DNA from: Edaphochlamys debaryana | Taxonomy: Eukaryota; Chlorophyta; Chlorophyceae; Chlamydomonadales | DNA length: 64,000 nt | Direction of reading: 5' to 3' | Assembly: GCA_016858145.1 (NCBI GenBank) | Contig: JAEHOE010000055.1 | Location: 669,277 to 733,276 of the forward strand | Shown: in pieces, positions 59,201 through 64,000 of the stretch | How the letters are laid out: every line of letters begins with the position of its first letter | Numbering within the stretch: position 1 is the first letter of the stretch | Notes under the pieces: model-generated | The model's input: the letters and a program-made list of their open reading frames with translations, nothing else | Databases searched by the model: none | Told to the model about the DNA's origin: nothing | Program-made: the position numbers and the translations under genes

Positions 59201-62200
59201 CAAGGAGCCCCCCGCCCCCCTTCCCCCCCCACCTGAAGTCGTCCCTCAGCGCCGTGCCCAGGTCCGCCATGAGCGCCAGGCAGGTGCGGGGGGCTGCGGG
59301 CCAGAACTCGTGCAGCAGGGCGAGCAGCTCGGGCAGGAAGCGGCGCATGTGCTGGCGGACGGAGCCCACCTGGGGGGGGGGGAGGGGAGGAGGGGGGGAG
59401 GAGGAGTAGGAGGAGGTTTGTGAAGGGGGGAGGGAGGACTGTGTGCGTGGGAGGAGGTGTTGAGGCGGAGGGCAGGGTGTGCCCCGGCTTCTCCCTTTGG
59501 GCCCTCCGGACTGCGGGGCGGTGCCCTCCCCGCATGCCCCAATTTGTACCACCCCCACCGCCTCCTCACCAGCGCCCTCAGCGCCCCCAGGATCTCCTCC
59601 CTCAGCGCCTCGTCGCCCTGGCGCAGCACCCCGAACAGGATGGGCAGGACCTGGGGGGGAGGGGGCAGAGAGGGGGGGGATGGAAGGTAGGAGGGTCATC
59701 AGCAGCGCGAGAGGTGAGGACCCGTTCCCCTCTCAGCATGTAGGGCGACGATGGGGGAGGGCGCCGGGCCCACCTCACCAGGCCGACACCTGTGCCAGTT
59801 CACCACCACTCCGCTGGGCCCCTCCCCTCTACGGTACACCCCCTACACGCCCTCCAACCTCCCCCCCCACACCTTGGGCAGGTAGGGCACCACGTTGAGC
59901 TGCAGCGCCCGGAACACGGACAGCAGCGCCCGGATGACGGCCAGGTGCTGGGGGGGGGGGGAGGGGGGGAGGAAAGCTGGGAGCTGAGAGGCGGCGGCAC
60001 GCAGCAGCACGCTTTGCCCGGGCGGCAGCCAGCAACCCCGGGCTGGCCAGCAGCTGTGGACCCGCTTTCCATCCTGCTCCGCCCAACGCCCCCCATTGCC
60101 GCCCCCCCCATCCCCCCCATCCCACCCATCCCCCCCCCCCACACACACACACACCTCTGTGTGGTCTGGCCGGGCTTTCTACTTGCTTACGGATTCCTCG
60201 TACCCCAACACACCTCTGTGACGACAGCGCCGGGTCCCTGAGCACCCTCCCCTCCCCACCTCACCCCCATCCCCCCCCCCACCCCCCCAGCCCACCCCAC
60301 CTGTGACGACAGCGCCGGGTCCCTGAGCACCCTCACCAGGGCGTTGATGGCCACGGTGGGGTAGTAGTCCTCGCTGCTGGTCACCAGGCCCGAGGAGGGG
60401 AGCAGGTCGCCGCCCGCGCCGCCGTCCTCGCCGCCGGCTGGGGGCACGTTCAGGGGAATGAGGGCGCGGGAGGCGTCAGGGAATGACCAAAACCCCTGGA
60501 ACCTGGACATAAATGGTCCAACCCAGTCAATGTGTCAATCACCCAGCTCCGTGGGACCCCGCCGGCGGGACCCTCGGCACCCGGCGCCCCCCCAGCCCGG
60601 CTCCCCGCTCACCCAGCCCCGTGTCGCCGCTGTCGCCGTTCATGCCGCCGCCGCCCCCCGCCGCTGCCGCCGCCGCCGCCCCCGGCCTCAGCGGCCGCAC
60701 GCCCTCCTTCTCCAGCTTGCCCTCCCCGGACAGGGAGGCCTGGTTGAGCTTGTGCGTGTGCGGATCCAGCGCGCCGATGATGCCAAGGACCTGGGGGGGG
60801 GGGGGGTAGATGGAAGGGTGGAGAGGCGGAAGGTCGGGTGCGCTCCATGAGCCATCATAAAGAGTGAAACTCGCGCCGCCGCACAGCATTGCGACCCGCA
60901 GCGCCGTTCCGGCTCCTTCCCCCCTTCAACACCCCCCCCCAACTCCCCCACCTTGATGACCTCCCTCCGCTGCAGCACGTGTCCCTCGTGCAGCATGCGC
61001 AGCAGCACGGACAGCAGCTGGGGGGGGGAGGAGATGGGGGGGGGTGTTTGTTGCTGAGCGGGATCGCGCCGACGCCAGGGAGGCATAGCTTGAGATGGGG
61101 GGGGGCGGGGGGGAGGTGGGTTGGGGGGCAGCAGGGCATGGGGTGCTGAATGCGGGAGAACAGGGAGGTGGGTTCCGAGGTGAGCCTCACACGTCACACT
61201 TGCATCCCATCCTTCCCTCGAGACAATTCCTGCCGTGACCCCCGTATCCGCCCCACCTGACCACCACACAGGCTCACGCGAGTAGCCGACCCCCCTCGCC
61301 CAACACGCCCCCCCCCACCTGCGGGTACTCCAGGTACGGCCCCATGACGTTGCCGCAGGATGACACGATGAAGCCCAGCGTGCGCACCGCCACCACGCGC
61401 CGCCGCCCGTCGGAGTTGTCCTGGGGGTGGGAGGGTGTGGAGGGGGAGGGGGTGTGGAGTGGGGAGGAGAGGGGGGGGAATGGAGCAGGAGGACAGAGCG
61501 TGAGAGGGGAAAAGGACGAGGTGTGTCACGGGAGTTGTATGTGCCTGAGGGACAGGGCCGTTGCTCGAGCCCGCCACCCCCCTTCCCTTTCCCCTCCCCC
61601 CCACCTGGATTGCGTCGATGACCAGCGGCATGACCTCGCTGATGAAGGGCCGGAAGGAGGTGCCGCTCACCTCGGCCAGTGCGCCCAGCGTGGACAGCAC
61701 GGTCTGGGGGGGAGTGGGGGTGATGGAGGCGGTTGGAGGGGGCGGGCGGGTGGGGTGAGTGGCTGAGGACGATGCGAGGAGGGAGGGGGCAACGAGAGAG
61801 GCCTGGAAGGGCAGGAGACGGGCGGCAATGCGAGAGCGGCGGCACGGTGTTGTGAGGGGTACAACCATGACGAAAGCACGGAGGCCCCCGAAGCCCCCCC
61901 CCCCACCACACACACCTTGATGACGTTGTTCTCGTTGACCAGGTCCCGGTGCTGCGAGGTCTTGGCCTTGGGCCCGCCCCCGCTCACGCCCCCGCCCCCG
62001 CCCCCGCCTCCGCCCCCCTCGGGCCCCTTGGCCACGATGAGCGTGGAGCCCAGCACGGAGGAGGCGGCGGAGGGGACCGAGCCCAGGGGGGCTGCGGGGG
62101 GGAATGGGGGAGAGGTGGAAGAGGAAGGGGTTCAGAGGCCGTGGTGAGGCAAGACAGGGCCCTGAGGCAAGTGGCAACCACCCCCTCCTCCCCTAACCAA

Positions 62201-64000
62201 CCCACGGCCCGCACACATCATCTACCACACCCCTCCCCGCCCCTACTTCCTGTCCCAACTTCCCCCCAAACCCGGGGTACCCACCCCCCGGCCCCGCGCT
62301 GGACGCCACCGCGCTGAGCACCAGCGCCCCGCCCAGCCCCGAGGGCAGTATGCCGGGGCCGGTGCCGCGCAGCTTGCAGACCAGGGCCTTGTGGATGGGG
62401 GAGACGTAGGGCATGATGAGCCGCGCGGCCGAGGTGATGAGCACCTCGAGGAGGAAGGCGGACTCTAGACGGGGGGGGAGGGGGGGGTGTTTGAAGCTGA
62501 TAAGCGGGAGAGCGTCGAATGGGGGGGAGGGGGGGAGGGGGAGGGGGGAGGGGGGGATGAGTGTGGAGGACACCCGTGCCCGGCACACAGCACGCCCTAC
62601 GGCAGCCCAACTCAGCACCGACGACACACCACACTGCACACCCCGTACGACAGCGTACGGCACACACGCTCGGAACCCCACCCGCTCTCACCCTCCCTCG
62701 CCCTCGTGTCCGGGCTGGCCTCCATGTCGTGCAGCAGCTGCAGCAGGTGCTTGCGCAGCGCGGGGTTGACGTGCGCGGGGTTGCGCTCCGCCAGCCGCCC
62801 CACCAGGCGTATGGCCAGCGCCCGCACGGCGCACGACTCGTCGTTCATGCCCACGAACAGGGCGCGGAGGCAGTCGGCCTGCCCACGAGGGGAAGGGGGG
62901 AAGGGGGGAAGGGGGGAAGGGGGGAGGGGGGGAGGGGGGGGGGAGAGGGGAGAGGGGGGGTGTTTGAAGCTGATAAGCGGGAGAGCATCGAATCGTTAGG
63001 GGGGAGGGGAAGGGGAAGTGAGGAGGTGGCGAGGAAAGGGAATGGGAGAGAGGGTGTTCGTTGCTGAGCGAGATCGCGCCGACGGGGAGAGGGGGTCCAG
63101 ACACTTGACCATGGGGCAAACCCGACGCCGTCCCGCTACGCCCCCCCTTTCCCCGCCTCCTCCCTCCCCCTCCTACCCCTCTGCCCCCCCCCTGTCAGGT
63201 CCTCCCCCCCCCAAGGCCTCGCCTGCGCCAGGAAGTCGTCCAGTGCGGTGGTGGCCACCAGCGCCCGCAGCACCTCCTTGCGCACCCGCTCGGAGGAGTC
63301 GGCCACCGCCACCACCAGCAGCCGGGACACGCAGCGCTCAACGACCTGGGGAGGGGGGGGGGACGGAGGGAGGGGAGGCGGTGCGTGTATGCCGACCAAC
63401 GCAAGCGGAAAGGACAAGACCGGGGCTGTTTCCAGACGGGTGAGGCCGTGTTTAAGACGAGCCTGAGGTCGAGCTCGGCCCCCCCCCCCCCCCGCACACA
63501 CTCAGGCAAGACGGGACAAGACGGGGTCTGTGCGTGGATGCGTGAGGCTGTGTTTAGGACGGAGCTCGGGGACCCCGCACACACACGCCCAGGCGCCCGA
63601 GCCCTCCCCCCCGCCGCCCTCCCCGGCCGCACCCGCGTGTGCCACACCGCCGCCGCCGCCCCCGTGCCCCCCGCCGTCACCGCCGGCTTGCCAGCGCTGG
63701 CGGCTGCGGCTGCGGCTGCGGCGGTGGAGGCGGCATGGCGCTCCAGCACCCTGGGGAGGGGAGCGGGGGCGGGGATAAGCGGAGGGTGTGTGTGAGCTCC
63801 ACCGCTTGCATGTACGTTCCTCTCTGCCCCGCCACCCACCCACCCCTGTAGCCGACCGCCCTCCCCCCTCCGCACCTGCACGCCGCCAGCACTGCCGCCT
63901 GCCGGATCTCCTTGTCCGGGTCCTCTGGGGGGGGGGGGGGGGGTAGAGGGTGCGGTGGTGAGGGCAGGGGAGGACGAGGGGGGACCGTTCAGCGCTCCTC
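44703..64000 (-). CDS. TOR: TOR (target of rapamycin) kinase, N-terminus off window
   Basis: Catalytic subunit of TORC1, the PIKK-family Ser/Thr kinase that couples nutrient status to growth. At least 56 exons are visible between 63924 and 44703; they encode 2,136 residues in one closed frame. Compared with ~2,500-residue TOR proteins, roughly the first 400-500 residues lie beyond the right edge. Order: HEAT repeats, FAT, FRB, kinase, FATC, ending in the invariant GWCPFW. Exon lists are given in the domain entries. The frame was set by homology and by phase agreement at every junction. The gene differs from animal TOR by Ala/Gly-rich inserts in HEAT, FAT and before FATC. Two introns (after 48372 and 63223) appear to use GC donors. 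Small repeats at 54506-54521 leave two in-phase donors for one exon. Confidence 0.95.
44979..48141 (-). other. TOR PI3K-like kinase domain
   Basis: Exons: 48141-47983, 47807-47731, 47570-47448, 47227-47140, 46964-46911, 46693-46610, 46415-46281, 46112-46038, 45843-45678, 45479-45322, 45110-44979. The P-loop region is [17 protein letters not shown], followed by [19 protein letters not shown]. The catalytic loop is [12 protein letters not shown] and the metal motif is [11 protein letters not shown]; all catalytic residues are intact. After [13 protein letters not shown] comes an insert with a short Gly run and basic stretch (exon 45479-45322), the place where mTOR has its phosphorylated negative-regulatory segment. 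Then MGRDYAAEM leads to FATC. Confidence 0.95.
48671..48693 (-). repeat. Copy of a TOR FRB exon's 3' edge and donor
   Basis: 23 nt identical to 48773-48795 (end of exon 48841-48776 with its GTGGGG donor), 102 bp away in the following intron. It may act as a second 5' splice site. Confidence 0.8.
49212..49250 (-). repeat. Introner-like motif A, copy 1 (TOR intron)
   Basis: Contains tgtttgaagctgataagc followed by gggagagcgtcgaatgg on the plus strand, just upstream (gene sense) of the acceptor of exon 49185-49040. The same block recurs in three other TOR introns. Confidence 0.8.
49244..49595. repeat. ~178-bp tandem duplication inside a TOR intron
   Basis: Two nearly identical units, 49244-49422 and 49423 to about 49595, lie between the exons ending at 49606 and starting at 49185. 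Each has the same G-rich start and a shared block beginning gaggacggcgcgcgg. They differ by small indels in the G and C runs, so the duplication looks recent. Confidence 0.9.
49871..55939 (-). other. TOR FAT domain
   Basis: Exons: 55939-55778, 55550-55411, 55157-55067, 54727-54506 (or ending 54521), 54333-54277, 54103-53932, 53413-53277, 52933-52853, 52538-52428, 52269-52231, 52066-51722, 51522-51392, 51165-51117, 50811-50752, 50588-50469, 50239-50153, 49984-49871. Landmarks: [56 protein letters not shown] and [10 protein letters not shown]. The domain clamps the kinase. The 345-nt exon 52066-51722 carries an ~85-residue Ala/Ser/Pro/Gly insert between conserved helices. Confidence 0.9.
53430..53716. 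repeat. 57-bp minisatellite in a TOR intron
   Basis: The core gaggttggggtttgggggag starts at 53461, 53518, 53575, 53632 and 53689, a constant 57-bp period. As 57 is a multiple of three, it creates a false open frame of Gly/Val/Trp repeats on the plus strand. G-tracts are spaced suitably for G-quadruplexes; one copy has GGTTAGGGTTTGGGG. Confidence 0.95.
56236..56268. repeat. Poly-C run of more than 30 at a TOR intron boundary
   Basis: An uninterrupted C run of about 33 nt directly follows the GT of the donor of exon 56372-56271 (poly-G in the gene sense). It is the longest homopolymer in the window and may be length-uncertain in assembly. Confidence 0.8.
56759..56790 (-). repeat. Introner-like motif A, copy 2 (TOR intron)
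   Basis: The motif A core tgtttgaagctgataagc and gggagagcg are identical to copy 1; it diverges after that. It lies near the acceptor of exon 56703-56537. Confidence 0.75.
57460..57695. repeat. C-rich CTCCCTCCCC-type low-complexity block in a TOR intron
   Basis: Irregular repeats of ccctctccctcccccc and ccttcccctcccc fill most of the intron between exons 57754-57701 and 57331-57265. The unit is roughly 26-29 bp and degenerate. Confidence 0.75.
60216..60249 (-). repeat. Copy of a TOR HEAT exon's 3' edge
   Basis: 34 nt identical to the end of exon 60437-60301 (original 60301-60334), 85 bp away in the following intron. The copy ends in the same codons but is followed by AGGTGTG in place of the normal GTGGGG donor. 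Confidence 0.85.
61043..61074 (-). repeat. Introner-like motif B, copy 1 (TOR intron)
   Basis: Contains tgtttgttgctgagcggg followed by atcgcgccgacg, next to the acceptor of exon 61017-60952. It is related to motif A by the shared tgttt, gctga and gcggg elements. Confidence 0.75.
62487..62522 (-). repeat. Introner-like motif A, copy 3 (TOR intron)
   Basis: Identical to copy 1 across tgtttgaagctgataagc and gggagagcgtcgaatgg. It sits about 23 nt from the acceptor of exon 62464-62285. Confidence 0.8.
62960..62999 (-). repeat. Introner-like motif A, copy 4 (TOR intron)
   Basis: Matches copy 1 except for two changes (gagcatcgaatcg). It continues with gttag as in copy 1. It lies near the acceptor of exon 62878-62692. 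Confidence 0.8.
63053..63085 (-). repeat. Introner-like motif B, copy 2 (TOR intron)
   Basis: tgttcgttgctgagcgag followed by atcgcgccgacgg, two changes from copy 1. It lies in the same intron as motif A copy 4. Weaker relatives occur at about 46712, 54790, 55577 and 58190. Confidence 0.7.

Larger units (their letters stand above)
56271..63924 (-). other. TOR HEAT-repeat region
   Basis: Exons (5' to 3'): 63924-63876, 63750-63633, 63345-63223, 62878-62692, 62464-62285, 62091-61916, 61703-61605, 61420-61319, 61017-60952, 60790-60613, 60437-60301, 59947-59873, 59650-59570, 59369-59233, 59051-58999, 58782-58620, 58425-58353, 58039-57926, 57754-57701, 57331-57265, 57060-56977, 56703-56537, 56372-56271. 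The order of landmarks follows m[79 protein letters not shown] and FVPTIRK. HEAT arrays bind the RAPTOR scaffold. Glycine-rich (near 61980-62030) and Ala/Gly (near 60640-60690) inserts are extra to animal TOR. Confidence 0.9.

Overview
This window is nuclear DNA of a green alga, most likely a volvocine/chlamydomonadalean chlorophyte. The grounds are very high GC, small exons cut by many short C-rich introns, long Gly/Ala/Ser homopolymer tracts in coding sequence, TGTAA-type poly(A) signals and plant/algal protein families. I rebuilt eight protein genes by reading splice sites by hand. In every model the exon lengths and phases close exactly, so the reading frames are well supported even though no transcript is available.

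Layout, left to right: (1) a secreted-type glycerophosphodiester phosphodiesterase (GDPD), minus strand, start at 4012, 3' end off the left edge; (2) a calcineurin-like metallophosphoesterase, plus, 5402-11162; (3) a glycerol-3-phosphatase-type HAD hydrolase (GPP/GS1 family), plus, 13767-16303; (4) a very large PH-domain plus CAMK-like protein kinase with a ~2,200-residue low-complexity tail, minus, 31421-18050; (5) the transcription elongation factor EAF, minus, 34858-32458; (6) an ARMT1/DUF89 damage-control phosphatase, plus, 35442-40078; (7) a small secreted RCC1-like repeat protein, minus, 42724-40885; (8) the TOR kinase, minus, at least 56 exons from the right edge down to 44703, with the N-terminal HEAT region cut off by the window. 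The gaps between genes hold promoters, 3' UTRs and simple repeats. I saw no tRNA, rRNA, CRISPR or intact transposon.

Themes: four of the eight genes are phosphatases or phosphodiesterases. GDPD and GPP are consecutive steps (glycerophosphodiester to glycerol-3-phosphate to glycerol plus Pi), and TOR is the master nutrient kinase. Whether this neighbourhood means anything functionally is inference.

The most unusual material is in the introns. (a) Seven exons in five genes have a nearby partial copy of one exon edge, including its splice site, lying inside the adjacent intron. All seven copies lie on the lower-coordinate side of the functional exon, whatever the gene strand. (b) Most TOR introns start GTGGGGG and end CCCCCAG, so their two ends are complementary, like short terminal inverted repeats. 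(c) Two related sequence motifs recur next to the 3' splice sites of many TOR introns, which looks like an introner-type (self-spreading intron) family. The kinase also has non-canonical HAD and DFS catalytic motifs.
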